DNA from: Helopsaltes ochotensis
Taxonomy: Eukaryota; Chordata; Aves; Passeriformes; Locustellidae
Assembly: GCA_013400155.1 (NCBI GenBank)
Contig: VXBM01000135.1
Span: 246,197 to 310,196 of the forward strand
Reading direction: 5' to 3'
Length of the DNA: 64,000 nt
This document shows, one piece after another, positions 51,502-64,000 of this stretch; within the stretch, counting starts at the first letter, position 1, and every line of letters begins with the position of its first letter. A model generated the notes under the pieces. That model did no database searches. It was not told the origin of the DNA and saw only the letters and a list, made by a program, of their open reading frames with translations. A program made the position numbers and the translations under genes.

Positions 51502-53360
51502 CTGTGAAATTTAAAATGAGTTTGAGATCATGCTCCCTTCAGCTAAAGTTTGAAATGTCATGACTAGTGTAGATAGTTGTGAGATGCAGGTCCTCAGCTT
51601 TGTATGCATTCAAAGCTCACAGTAAGTCCATAACTTCTGGTGTAGCTCATGTATTTGACATCAATAGTGACTGCCTGAGCAAGCTCATAGTGAGCTCAAA
51701 TGAAGTAATTAAACAGGAGGGGCATTGATTTTGTTTAAAGATTAGTCCAAAGACTTTGAGTAGGATTCCTGTCTTTTGATATCCCCCTAGACATGAATAT
51801 TTCAGAGGTAATTACCCAAACCTCTTTTGTAGTGAGGGGAAAGAAATAAGCACTTATAGATTAGAATTAATCTGATTTTTTGAACAAGAAAATTTGTGCC
51901 CTACCCACATTTACAAACTGACTGCAGACAACTAACCTAGGGGGTCAGATAAAACCTGCCTTAAATGTTCAGGGCAGCTTATACGTGTACCAGACATCTG
52001 GGTACTTCTAGAGCAACAATGGAAAAAATTGTTCAGGCTTATAGAGACATCAATATAACATATGACTTCAAGCATTTTCTAGTAAGCATAATGTCGAATA
52101 TGAATTAACAGTGTACTAAAGGACGGACAGAAAAGCTTTGAAGGTACAGAATACAACTGAGGATGTTGGAGCTTATTTCATGGTTCTACAAATACACAGC
52201 TAAGCTAGAATCTGACTTGATATAATACAGGCTTAAAAATATGATCTCACCAGCCTTAGGATTTAGAGAAAGTAGAAATCTGATTAAATAAATTGCAGAG
52301 AAAAGTTAAATATTTTCTTCTGCTAAACCACAAGAAATTCACATTACCCAAGGCAGATTTATAGTATGTAGCAGAGGTTTGTATCTCAGCTAATTGTATA
52401 TATGTCCTTTACTGTCAACACTTATAAAGTGGAACTTGAGTGGTAATACTAATTTCATCCTCTAGTAGACTTCTAAAACAGACCATTTCCTACCATGGAA
52501 GACAGCTATAATTTGATTTTGACAGATATCTATACTTAACCTATGAAGTGAATAGGAGAGGTAACGCAAGAAAAATACATCAATATATCTATTTTTCCCT
52601 TTACTTCCCTTTTAATGCCCTTTAATTTGTTAAATTTTTTCAAGATCTCTATTGCTATAGGTGCAATGTAATTAAATACATATATAAGAAAGTGTTCCTG
52701 TGTTCTGTGGGAACATTATTGCTAAGACTGAAATTGAACTCCCTTCGCTAATTCTGTGAAATTCCTTGTCTCAAAATCTCAAATCTCAAAGTCACTGCTT
52801 AAGATGTAAGCTTGGATCGCATCTTCACAAACGAGAAATTAATGGAATTACATAGATTTGAAAGGACTTTTCCCCTTTATCTCTCATTTTTGTTGCTCTC
52901 AGTTTGTTCATAGAACACATTTAATTTTATATAAACACAGTGTTGTAGTAAAGACTAATATTCAAAAACTTCCTTTCAATAGGAGATAAACCAAATTCTA
53001 ACATTACCACAAACTTCTGCTGACTCAATAGAGAATCTGAATTCCATTTTCTCTTCCACAACTCTCCATTATTTAGTACTGTTTTCTGTCTGTTTGGTAA
53101 TAATTATTCAGGAAGAGTCATTTGATTCCTGAGAATTTTGTGGTGTAAGGTAAGTAGACAAATAGATAATAGGCTAGAGAATAGGGAACAGATGAATTGA
53201 AATGTAACATTACACCTTTAATATTAGTGCTTTGAATAACATTATTGTCTTTGGAGGCAGCATTAATTTTTTCACTGCATGTATAGGTCTCTGAGTGATG
53301 TTTAATGAGGAATGAGGTATGAGAGAAGTGCCCCAGTCAGTATTCATATATATTGATAAG
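51502..53360. other. Unique noncoding tract
   Basis: No gene or repeat is recognised. Confidence 0.5.
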
Positions 53361-53585
53361 ATTGCTCCTGATTCTTCTTTTCTTCAGGCTGAACAGTTCC
53401 AACTCTCTCAGCTTTTCTTCATACAAGAGATATTTCAGTCCCTTCATCATCTTTGAGGCCCTTTGATGGACTTGCTCCCACATGTCCGTCTCTCTCTTGG
53501 AGTGGGAATCCCAGAGTTGGACTCAGCTTTCAGGCTGTCTCTTACCACTTCTGTGCAGATGGGAAGGATGACTTTCTTTGTGAGG
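53361..53585 (-). mobile_element. CR1 LINE fragment (antisense), lacking its 3' tail
   Basis: On the plus strand the order is 'cttcaggctgaacagttcc', 'aactctctcagcttttctt', 'agtcccttcatcatctttg', 'aggccctttgatggact', 'gggaatcccagagttggact', then a diverged 'gggaaggatgactttcttt'. This is the antisense of the end of CR1 ORF2 and the start of its 3' UTR. The terminal 3' part is absent on the left side, so the fragment is truncated at both ends. Confidence 0.92.
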
Positions 53586-54328
53586 AGGTGATGAGAGGTG
53601 GTAGAAACTCTTTTTTATTAGGAGGAGTACATGCAAACAACCCAAAGCTATCTGGTCAGGAAAGTGAAATAATGTGGTTAATCTTCCCTTAAGATATATC
53701 CTCCATGATGTCACACATATGTGATGAGCACTGCAGTAATGGGAACCTCTTTCCCTGTAAATAGTGTAGGTAGAAATTACAGATCCACAGTGACTAAGCA
53801 AACAGGATTATTTTTACATGGCATTTAGCATTCTTGGCAGATTCCTAGCTGTTACTCTCCTCTAGCTATGACTGCACACCTGCAGATTTGAGATCTTAAT
53901 TTGCTAGAGTGATGAACAGAAGAAATTTTGGAGTCTTTTATCCAAATACACCAGTTTGTTTATAGGGGTATAGTGGAGAAAATACACTTCTATTTTGACT
54001 TCTTTTCTATTGTTTTTACAGTTTATGATTTTTCTTCTGCCTGAGTTTATTCCATAGCACACATTTCACCTGCAGCTTCTTACACAAAACCAGAGAGCTG
54101 ATGTTCTTGTGATAGTGAGTGGCCTCTAAAGTCCCCCAAAATGACTCCATTAGTCCTCTGAGTTTTAACTTACTAATTATTTGCCTATTTAATTCCATGT
54201 TATTCCTTGTGTACACAAATTATAATTGTATTGTTGAATTACACCATTTTTCTTTAAGATAAATTAGCTACAGTATTCTAGCTCTCTTCAAGCACTGCAG
54301 ATCTTTTTGTATTGACAAGATGTTGTTT
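53586..54328. other. Unique noncoding tract
   Basis: No gene or repeat is recognised between the CR1 fragment and the long LTR element. Confidence 0.5.
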
Positions 54329-54482
54329 ACTATGTGTGCCAGTTTGGTTCAACCGGGTGGAAACACCAAAATTTTCATGTGGTGGTTTCACATTCACCAA
54401 ATATCATTTGCCAATTTTGTGGGATTTGACTAGGAGAACATAAAAAGCACAACAGGCCTAAAATTGAAAGTCACATACAAAG

Positions 54483-54488
54483 TTTATT
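54483..54488 (-). terminator. Poly(A) signal of the long LTR-type element
   Basis: AATAAA on the minus strand lies about 150 bp from the element's 3' end, as expected for an LTR polyadenylation signal. It lies about 1.3 kb downstream of the TATA box, an unusually long implied R region. Confidence 0.5.
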
Positions 54489-55369
54489 TTCACACTAAAG
54501 AATAAAGATAGGAAAAAAAAGAAAAGGGGGGAGGGGGAAAGAAAATTGAACCTTCAAACCCCTTCTTTTTCCCCACAAACTATTCATATTCCCCACAAAA
54601 CAACATAGAGAGACAAAACTATGATTTTCAGTCAGTTTACCATTAAACATAATCTTTCATCAGTTCATTGGGAGAGGAATCCCCCTAAATGGCCCCATGG
54701 ATCCCACAAACTACTTAGAACAGTTTTCATGTGGGTTTTAAGTGTCAAAAAACAGCCACCCGGTAGGAAAACCCTGCCTTCCTGACTTTTCTCCCATTTA
54801 GCAATTTCCCATGCTCTTCAATGGACCATATTCAAACACTACAAGCTGGGGTTTTTGTTTTTAAAGGTGAACCACTTCAAAAACATAGGATCCTTTGTCT
54901 CAAGGAAAAGAAACATCTTCTCAATTCTTCACAGATAGGGGGACCACTTATCTCAATCTCTGTTCAGACTTCTCATAAAAGCAGTTTCCCTTAATTATCA
55001 CAACACCCTTTTTGCCCAAAGAATCCATACATAGATCTAAACAAAAACAATCACCTCCCCAAATTGCATATCTTTCTATGGTTTAAAGGAATATTTAGTT
55101 CAGTCTCCTTGGTTTACATTTAGAGAAGTCCAGTAATGTCCACTTCCTCTTTCCCTTCATCCAATAATCTTATTAGTTCTTCCACAGACTTTTATCATGC
55201 TGTCGCTCTATGTTATGTTTCAAATCAATATGTCCTTTTCTCTTTCTCTCAGGGGAAAAAGTTGGAGTTCTGAAAGCTTTATCTAGCTAGGAAATGGTTA
55301 AATCTTGCCCAGGTCCTGTGTTTTTCAGATGTTAGTTCATGGTGTCAAGTTTCAAGGCTGTGCTGATGG

Positions 55370-55760
55370 TGGGGGTGGAGCGCAGGATCCCATCTTCCCC
55401 CTGGACCGGCCACAGGTCCCGGGGCACGGCCCGGCCAGGACTGGCCACTGCAGCCCAAGCTGCAGCCTTCCTCCTTCCCAGGGCAGGCAGCCAGGGTCGG
55501 GGGAAAGGGCTGGAGCCGGCCTGAGTCACTCCTGAGTGGGCAGCGGCCCCCAGGAGGCCCGGCCAGGCCTGGCCCCGACAGAAAGGGCTTCAGGGCCCCC
55601 CCTGCTTGTTACGATGTCACCTGGTGAGCCCTGGTGCTGTTGGGACCCAGGAAGCCATCTGAGCCTGGCCACACTCTGCTAGCCTCCCCCGCCCCACTGC
55701 CCCACAGGAGGGGGTGGGGGGAAAGCGGCAGGCCCGGCTGGCCTGGATGTTACCTGTTCA
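55370..55760. other. GC/CpG-rich core inside the LTR-type element
   Basis: About 390 bp of GC-rich sequence (roughly two thirds G+C by eye) with many CpGs, such as 'cccggggcacggcccggcc' near 55416. It stands in a window that is otherwise AT-rich. Open frames read here on both strands (55305-55858) are a consequence of the composition, not genes. It could act as a small CpG island if unmethylated. Confidence 0.8.
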
Positions 55761-55800
55761 CTGCCAAAGAAGGAAGAGGCTGGGCTTGGACAATCCCAGC

Positions 55801-55807
55801 TTTATAT
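55801..55807 (-). promoter_or_regulatory. TATA box of the long LTR-type element
   Basis: ATATAAA on the minus strand lies about 170 bp inside the element's 5' end. The GC-rich, CpG-containing core lies immediately downstream in the direction of transcription. It is a candidate promoter; function is inferred from position only. Confidence 0.5.
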
Positions 55808-55982
55808 GTGTACCTCCAAAGTCATTTCCCAGTGGTCAAACAGCATGCCAATATCTAAAGCAGCCTCGGATAGGGTGCTCCGTCTGCTCATCCCTATCAA
55901 AACAACTTCAAGGTCCTGACAGGGAAATACTTTCTATTTTTCCTTAATTAAAAACCAAACTCTGTCAACACATAACACTATG

Positions 55983-58900
55983 CTATATCTTAACTCTAAC
56001 TTTTGAGCAAGACGTTGAAAATCTCATCTGTTCCTCTAACATATTAGCTCTTCATACAGCTTGCATACTTCACTTTTTTCTCTTTATATATAGTATTTAT
56101 TTTGAGCTTGGAATTAGAAAATCCATGTCTACATATATGTTTACTTATATAAACATGCATACCCCTAGTATGTCAGAATTCTGCTAAAATACATTCTTCT
56201 TTTCCCAATAATAGTTTTCCTTTCAAAGTTTGCCACTGTAAAACTGTAGTGCATCTGATTTCTGAAAAAAATCAGTAGAGTTCAGATAAGTATAAAACTG
56301 TTCAGTTGACCAAATAACAAAAAAATGGGAGGAAATGATGATCATCACTGATTTTTTCTTATAAAGTCAGAACTATTATTTTTATGAATAATAGATTTAC
56401 GCATCAGTTTATTTGTCCGCCTTAAGCACAAATGAATTTCGGAATGCAATCATATTCTTTTCAGTCAATTGTTATTTAACTGTTTTTTCTATGGGATGTT
56501 ATTTTCTAACTAAAGCATAAGCAGATGCTATGCAAAAAAAAAAAAAAAAAATAAAAAGACATACTAACATTTATGTGTAACACAGCAAATTAGAACAACC
56601 TTTGAAAATTGTTATTAATATGAGTGATTTAGAATGAAGATCAGTGTCACTGATGGTATTTCAAATTTACCAGAAATACACAGCTGTAAGGGAAATGGCA
56701 GTGAATCAGTAAATTCAGCATGGCTGAATAAGCAAGTCTTATAATAGTTAATTTTTATGTAAAGGTGTTATGTATGGCATCTAAGTCTAGCTTCCTTCTA
56801 GTTATGAGAAGCAAGTGATTCTTATTTTTGACAAGTACTTTCAGGTGGAAAAAATTATGGAGAAGCAAAAGCTTATCATGACTGTTGATTAGTTTAATCT
56901 AATGATAGGAGAGAAGAACAAAATAAAATTATACAGAAGATAAGCGAGTACTTGGCATAATCACAATAAATTTCACATAGCTTTGTGTACAGTTTATAGG
57001 AGTAATACCACAATTGGAAGTTAAAAAAAAAGGAAATAAAGCAATTCACCATCTGCTGAAACACTAAAGTATTAAAGTGATTTGCAGCCCTTCCTGCAAA
57101 CCAAGACATAAACGTAGGACAACACATTCCAATCAATATGAATGTGTTTGCAGAATAATATGACTGAATTCTGTTTTCTTTGACTATACACAAGAGTTTT
57201 TCGATTTTAAAATAACAAAAAAGGGATTATCCTGCAATCTATCATGGTATAGGTTTGCTAAAGAAAAATCCTTATACATCTTACAAACTGCATTCTAAAA
57301 CACATTAATCTGTCTTAAAAAGAAGAGAATTTAAGCCTTTTCCCTTTTTTTAACAGCATCCCTAGAGAAATTAAAAAACACCAAACCAAATATTTCTTTT
57401 ATCTTTTTCACTTTAGCTTGTGTGTTAAAAGAAAAGCAAGTATCTGGGCAGATGCCTGCCTAGATACTCATTTGCAGAGACAGTTTCAGTGTAGTGCCCT
57501 GTAATTAATGGGTTCAAAACTAATCAGAGACAAAAAAAGACTTTAATGACATGTTATAAGGAAAGTAGAATGAAAGAAATCTACAATAATCATCCTTAGA
57601 TGGGTTTATACTCATTTCAAGTGAAAATTTTAATAGATGGATTAGCTTAATTGATAAAGATGTGATCCTTTTTGCACTTTTCGGGTCTAATTTATGGAGA
57701 TGAGTCTTGGAAACATACCTGTTAATCAACTCTGTTAGGCATTTATGAGTAATCTTCCTTGTCTGTCTCCAAGGACTACATTTAGAAAGTGAGTTTCTGC
57801 TCCTTATTTAAAGCATTGTAGCAGCATGTTAGCTGAAGCACTCTAATCGCTCGTGCTTGAGGGCTTGTGACACTAAATGACAAATGGGAACCATACAAAG
57901 CAATGAAGCAAAGATGAGAGGAGCTGCCAAATTTGTGACAACATGTGATTATGCAGACACCACTCTTGCTTATAGATCCCAAAATAATTTGAGTAACATC
58001 TGGCAATGAACTGGACTAGATCTATCAATTTATTCTATTGGAGAAATTTGCTAAATTCAGTGGCATACATGGCTATAAAGATTTATTTCCAGAATTTTTG
58101 AAAATATATTTTCTCTTGGTATTCCTGGCTATGGTTCAGTAACTTATATTGTTTTCCTATTTCTTTGCTGCTATGCTGATACTTATGGCCAGAGTTTCCT
58201 CCCCATCCAAGTGAAATACCCCTTATTCTTGTGAGTAACCTGATAGTTTGCATTTGAGTTGATTACAGTTAGGTCTTTATTATTAAGCACATGGAATTAT
58301 TTATTTTTGGCAGATTTGCATATATGTTGGGTGTTACCGACTGTGATAACTTACAAGACTAAGTGCAGGTCTGACCCTAAAAAACTTGGCCTATTGTTCT
58401 ATTAATCAATGGACTTACTGGTGACAATTTTAAAGTAATACATTTCCATTCTTTAAATAAGTAGGCTTTTCAAAGCATTATAGGGAACCGTAGTTTGGCA
58501 GACTATGTTTGCTAAAATTATGCTAAGATAATAACCTCATTTTGGGTATCTTTTATTTTCTATATTATCAGGGCAAGCTTAAGAGGCAGATTGTTGAGGT
58601 TTTTCATTCCTGAAAAAAAACCAATTCATCAACTACTTGTTTTTAATACCTGAAATGACAGTCAAGTGACAAAATACCCCAAATAAGAAGTCCAACTAGT
58701 TCTAGCCCGAGGAATCTGTGTTTCATACCTCATGCTTGATAATACCTTAGAGACACTCTCCAGCCTGCCCACACTGCAATTCATCTTTACTCCGTTCTCC
58801 CACTTCAGTAATTATCACTGCATACAAATGTAATAATGCAGGCCAGGAGGCCTTTTCTCCAAGGAACTTTTATAAGGACACCATAAGTCACATATGGAAA

Positions 58901-61900
58901 TGATAAGTTTTTTTGAAAGTAAGATGGATACAAGGGTGATTGCCACCTCAGCATGGTGTGCTCAGCTGTGTCTTTTGTCTGTCTCACATGGTAAAGAAAT
59001 GCAGTCAACAGCTTCTCCTTTCTTCCTCTAGTGAATTAGTGTCTGCATAGGAAAATGTGATAGTATTTGTACAGAAAATGGCAATATTCCAAAGAATTCC
59101 CCTGATATGGGCATATACAGAGATGTTAAGACTGAGTACCTCATTTTCTCCCTTTAGTTTTCTAAAAATATATATTATAGGGATGTTATAGTCAGGTTTA
59201 TAACTAGAGTTCATTAAATCATGCTTTTATCTTTTAGATGGTAGTTGGGTACCAGCCGTTTCTATGAAAAAGCCTATCACAGCATCCATTCATCCTAACA
59301 AGCAAATGCTGTGTCAGTGATCTGAGCTAAAGAGCAAAAATAGCTCAGATGAAGCTTCTTTTTGTGAGTTCTTCCCCCTTTCTCCATTTTCATGGTAGTG
59401 ACCCATCTCTCTAATGTAAATGCCGTAGTGCTATCTCACCATACACTCTTTTGATGTCTTCCCTTGTGTCTCAAGTTTTATGGTTTTCTAAGATGTTAGG
59501 AAGGCTGCAGCAGGAGGTGAACATAGCAGGGTACCTGCACAGTAAGAAGCAACTCAAATGAGGCTGTGTTATCTTACTGTTCCCTTGGACTCACACAACC
59601 CATGGAAGAGGACAGCAGTGCTCTGCAGAAGCAGCAGCTATTAGTAAATGCAAATGTCAGGGAGATGTTTCTGCTCCTGAAACCAGCTGTGCCACAGCTC
59701 TATTTGCATCCACAGAGCTGCCCAAAAGGCAGAATGGTTGGCGTGGTCCCTTGTTTGATCTTGCCAAAAGATGGCTCCAGCTCAACCCAAAGTGAAACTC
59801 CAGGTCTTGCTGTGTGTGTAACAGCCCCGAAGACTCAGCAGTAGCTCTTGGGCCAGCATCTTGCCCCTGTTTAATTTGCTTTTAAAGACATGGTAATTTT
59901 GTCCTGTTAAGAGTAAACACATCTAAATAGTGACAGAACACTAATAATCTGAATAAACAAGCATTCTCCAGTCTTGTTTTTTTTGGGGTCTTTTCATCTG
60001 CTTCAAACTGGGTATAAATGTTATGCATATGCAACTCTATTAAAATATGTAAGGTCTAGGAGTTCCATATACTCAAATCTCATAGTAAAATCAGGAAAGT
60101 CATGCAACCAGGATGCTTGCTCTTTCTGAAGAATAGTACCATTGCTGCAAGGCTCTAAAGTTCTATACTTGAAGAATAGATAAACCTAGACTGGTTTATA
60201 GGCAACATTTCCTTATAAGATATTTGTACTTACAAAAATGAAAACCAGCTTCCCTGTAAAAATTCCGATTCTCTTCCAGATGGTGACAGGTTTGCGATAC
60301 CATGGAATTTCATAATAATCTCCTTATGCTGCCTGGGTAATATAGCTATTACCCTGATTTGACATGTGTCAAAATATCCCTATAGTCTCTGTCATGATGC
60401 TTAATACACCTCAGATGACAAGCTGCCTTAGGTCTTCAGCAAGTGTGAGTGAAGAATATTAAATGAACATAATGTTGGTTCCTAGTTCTATAAAGGTTAA
60501 AACGTGACATTTTTCATGGGTTTATGGTATATCATCACAGTTAAAATCAATTGCTGTTTCAACTTGTTTAATAATTATGGTAACAACTATAAATTGTATG
60601 TACATAAGGCTTTAAGAATATAAATCTTTTCAAAATATTATACAATCAATATTTTTAGAAGCCACATTTCCCCAAGACCAGAATTTGACCATTCACTAGG
60701 ATTTAGCTTTTCAATTGCAACATTAGCCCCAAACTCATTATTTTAGGAATGACTATTCCTAATATATTAACTACATATTAATATTAACTACAAATAAGTT
60801 TAATATTTTTTCATATGCGAAAAGGTCAAGTATAGGAATTTTCAAAGCATGTCAAATTTGAGGTAAAAACCTTTAAAATCTGTCATCAGTGCAGATTTTG
60901 AATCCACAATCATAAAGGAAGTCACTACATACCTGACAGGTCTCAGCAATTCCCAAAAGATTTGCCTTCTGTAGTAAGAGACATTTTCATGCAAATAAAG
61001 TTCAGGAGAATGTCAGTTTCCATAAATACAAGAAAACCCCCAGTGTTTTCACAAACTGATACAAGACATTGGTTGTTAGGGTTTTTTCTTCTTAAAATTT
61101 TCATGGAACTTGTTTTGGGGATTGGTGAAAACAAGAATAAACAGCATTTCTATGAGTAAAGAAGCTTGTCCTACATATACAAAGTTATCTTTAGAAATCT
61201 CCTCCTTGTAAGCTTCAAAAATAATTTGTCTTTCCAGAACTCATTGCGTATGATAGATTGGGACCATTGTATTATGGTCTAACAGCTGGACTCTCTGCAT
61301 GAAACAATTACTGCCAGTGAGGAAAGATGTGAGCAATTGGGTACAAGCCTAATGGAGACAGAAGGGAAGATTTTCAACCCAGAGGTAATAATAGAGGGCA
61401 ATGATTTAATTATTTCTAAACTGAGTAAAGCTAATAAATCTTCTAAATCTAAACTAGACTTGATTAAAAATGAACTACCGAGAAAAGAGATTTAAATTTT
61501 GATGTTTTGAATCAAAGTTTATCCAGAGGGAAGACACTTCCTATTAAAATTAATGCCAAAAGTATTTAAAGTTCTTTTTCATTACCCTTCAAATTAATGC
61601 TATTTTTCTGCTGTTAAAAAGTGAGCTTTTGTGTTTTCTTCTGGTAAAAAAAGAGAAAAATCTATTTTGAAATTTTATCCTATAATTTACCCCAGTTAAA
61701 AAAAACACGGTCAAAATAATGAAAGACTCAGAGAAGCTCAGTACAGTATTTAATCATTTTGTCAGAATTTTTGCTCGCACATCCTCATGACCTCACAGTC
61801 AGTGGATTGGTACAGCTAATCACATAAAAAATTATGTCCTTTTTGATACTAGAAGGAAAAAAAACCAAACAAACCAAGAATTTAAATAATAAAATCCAGG

Positions 61901-62964
61901 GCCTCATTTCCCTTTCAGGTTGCTTCTTTAAGAAGATATAGTGCATGAGTTATACAAGAAAATATTCCAATTAAATTATTTCAAGATAATAACAATGATA
62001 ACAACAACGACAAAAAGAACTCTGTTGTCCCCATTTTTAATACCTAAAAATTAATTTAGTATTAGATTCAGAAAGATTCCTGCAGTGACACCAGACTATA
62101 AAATTTTGAGACTGAAAAAGGAAGATATTTGAAAGAGTTTTCATATGCAGTTTCTTTGATGCGTAAAACTGATTTGCTGCAATTTTTTTTGATGCAAAAA
62201 TCAGTTTGTCTTCTGAGTTGGAAGGTAGAGAAGCTATTGTATGTTATTACTGATTGGTGGTAAAAATGAAAAAATTAAAAACCTAGAAAATTTGAAAGAT
62301 AGTTTTATAATAAGCTTATTGTATAACTATTGATTTAAAAATTAAAGTGACCTTTGGATTTGCAGTTGGCATGCAAAATGACACTTGCTTCTTGGATGAG
62401 CAGTAGGTCTTAGAAGCCAGAAAATATTTTGTGGCTCTTCAGACCTGGGACAACAGCACAAGCAAATGGTAATTTCTAGATTCTGCAACAATGATCTATT
62501 CAGCAATGCATTTTTCTAGGAAAAGCATTTGACTTTTATCCTAAGGCAGATGAAATTATCAATTAGTCCAAGCAAATGTTACTGAAAAAAGATGTAACCA
62601 AAGTTAAATAACAATAGAGCTTTTAAAGTTATACATTTCCTTACAGTTGAAAAAAAAAAACCAAAAAAACAAAACACAAGCAAAAGAAGAAGAGAGAGAA
62701 AATAAACCCAACTTGATCTTTCAGGGGCTTTTTGTTGTTTTTCTCAAAAGTAGTATTCCTGAATTCAGTTCCTTCTTCTGTGTGCTTAAATTTCAGTCTA
62801 GATTGCCTTCCTTTCAGGAGCCACTCAGAGTCTTTGATATTGAATTCTTCTGTATGTTAGGAGTCTTTTTAACTATCGATTTTTTAACCCTCTAACAGCC
62901 AACTAAATTATTTTCCCTTTATCCAAATGATGAAATGAGAGTAACCTGGAGCAGGCCAAGCCTT
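55983..62964. other. Unique noncoding tract
   Basis: No gene or transposon is recognised. A-runs are present at 56534-56551 and 62649-62660. The segment 57740-58010 is a candidate conserved element. The stretch 59480-59860 is less AT-rich than its surroundings and carries a 92-codon frame (59566-59844) without a known domain. Confidence 0.45.
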
Positions 62965-63345
62965 TGGATCGCAGCAAATGGGAGAGCACACCAGTTTTGG
63001 ACCCTCATTAGAAGGATGTACAAACTAGCAAGTGATCAGTAGGGGATGGCTGGGGCATTAACACATGAATTGCGTGAGGAAAGGATAGGCATGCTAGATT
63101 TTTCCTTCAGAAGAGAACACTAAAAGTGGATCTGTCTCCCATGTTTAATTACTTAGTGGGGTGGATGCAGCAGATGCAGCCATACTCTTCCCTGAATAGC
63201 AGGGTGGAAGGACAAAGTGCTGGTCACAAGCTGAAGAATGAGAAATTGTAGCTGGATACAAGGAGGAATCCCCTGTGAAAGCGACAGTCCTGGAAGAAGT
63301 TGCCCAGAGAGACTGTGGTGTATCTATCTCTGAAATCTCTCAGAA
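62965..63345 (+). mobile_element. CR1 LINE 3' fragment, strongly diverged
   Basis: Scattered but ordered CR1 landmarks are 'gcagcaaatgggagagca', 'accagttttggaccctca', 'gtcacaagctgaagaa', 'gaagaagttgcccagaga' and 'gactgtggtgtatctatct'. Many indels separate them and the ATTCTRTG tail is missing. It is among the oldest recognisable insertions here. Confidence 0.65.
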
Positions 63346-64000
63346 ATTTGTTCACATAACTTGCTCAGAAGCACATACTTTTAAATTTTTCTCTCTGATG
63401 GAAAGGGATGAGGTCTTCTGAGAAAGACAAAAATCAGTATGTGGAAGGAATGAAAGGCCTTTTATCTGTCACTTTTTCTCGTCTCATGTACCTCTGTTCG
63501 GTAGTCCATTCACGGTTTTGTTTAGTTCAGTACAAGCAACAGACATTTACAGAGCCAGTAAAACCTAACATCTTCCTGCCAAAATTTCAGAGAACTGTAT
63601 GGTGCCAGATAAGTGTTTCTAATAAATTTTAAAAGACATTGAAAAGAAAATGTGAAAACAAGTGAATTTTATTATGCACAAAAAAAAAATATTATTAAAA
63701 TACACACAGCACAGAACCCCAGTTCAGCTGCTGAAGGTTCCTGGCTCTTTCTATGCATGTGATAATTAATCAGCAGTCAAGAAAAGAGGGAATGAAATGT
63801 TTTGCAACATTTTTTATCTGTCTAGTATGGTAGTTTATTTGTGATATTGCTGATAGTAAGCCTGGAGATACAGTTTACTCAGAAATTAATTACGTATCAC
63901 ATCTTTACAAATAAATGTTTTAGACTGTGATTTATTTTTAAGTATTTGAACTGAGTAGCTCTGCTCTGTGAAATAAACTATCTATGTATCTTGTCCACCT
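63346..64000. other. Unique noncoding tract
   Basis: No gene or repeat is recognised; there is an A-run near 63680. Confidence 0.5.

Larger units (their letters stand above)
54335..55977 (-). mobile_element. Long LTR-type element, 1643 bp, perfect 5-bp target duplication
   Basis: The plus strand begins TGTGCCAGTTTGG and ends ...CAACACATAACA, so both ends have the TG...CA of an LTR. CTATG duplications flank it at 54330-54334 and 55978-55982 (shared A before each). Minus orientation is indicated by a TATA box (55801-55807) near its 5' end and an AATAAA (54483-54488) near its 3' end. Between them lies a GC- and CpG-rich core (about 55370-55760) in otherwise AT-rich DNA. No gag, pol or env sequence is recognisable. 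It is either a single very long LTR (ERVL-like, given the 5-bp duplication) or a non-autonomous element with a short noncoding interior. No second copy of its first 100 bp is seen inside, which favours a solo long LTR. Confidence 0.72.

Noticed and set aside
55305..55947. Overlapping GC-rich open frames on both strands
   Set aside because: They lie in the GC-rich core of an LTR-type element; lack of stop codons follows from composition.
1..64000. CRISPR-like or other regularly spaced repeat arrays
   Set aside because: Only simple microsatellites and short tandem duplications occur; no spaced direct repeats were seen, and the sequence is from a vertebrate.

Overview
This window reads as a vertebrate nuclear gene desert, almost certainly from a bird. 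The base composition is AT-rich, no reading frame looks like a gene, and nearly everything recognisable is an avian transposable element. The diagnostic items are 3'-terminal pieces of CR1 LINEs, with their short ATTCTRTG-type tails and phrases such as 'ggcactg..aacaggctccccagggaagtg', and endogenous-retrovirus LTRs of types abundant in birds. The CR1 and LTR types fit a neoavian, possibly passerine, genome; that last step is inference. The longest open frames (138, 131 and 120 codons) have no recognisable domain, no repeated exon-like structure and biased low-complexity composition, so I annotate no protein-coding gene. I cannot tell whether the window is intergenic or lies inside a very long intron.

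Layout. 1-10.5 kb is unique sequence with one compound microsatellite (8116-8184). 10.5-14.4 kb is a repeat cluster: two CR1s facing tail to tail, a third CR1, then an LTR with a 5-bp target-site duplication (13713-14349). 14.4-22 kb is unique sequence with a 25-N gap, a short CR1 tail (16300-16364) and two good CR1 fragments (19968-20420 and 21672-21912). 22-50.9 kb is mostly unique and AT-rich. It holds a possible ancient CR1 relic, a long poly-T tract, a 5'-truncated LTR (39289-39588) of the same family as the one at 13.7 kb, an (AAAAT)n array and a 75-N gap. 50.9-56 kb is a second repeat cluster: a 544-bp solo LTR with an imperfect 6-bp duplication, an antisense CR1, and a 1.64-kb LTR-type element with a perfect 5-bp duplication and a GC- and CpG-rich core. 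56-64 kb is unique apart from a degraded CR1 near 63 kb.

There is no operon, pathway or multi-gene system to describe. The most unusual structures are the long GC-cored LTR-type element (54335-55977), a tandemly doubled 16-bp perfect palindrome (42441-42480), and several repeat-free tracts whose composition suggests conserved regulatory elements. Those tracts can only be tested by cross-species alignment. I found no evidence of a novel coding system.
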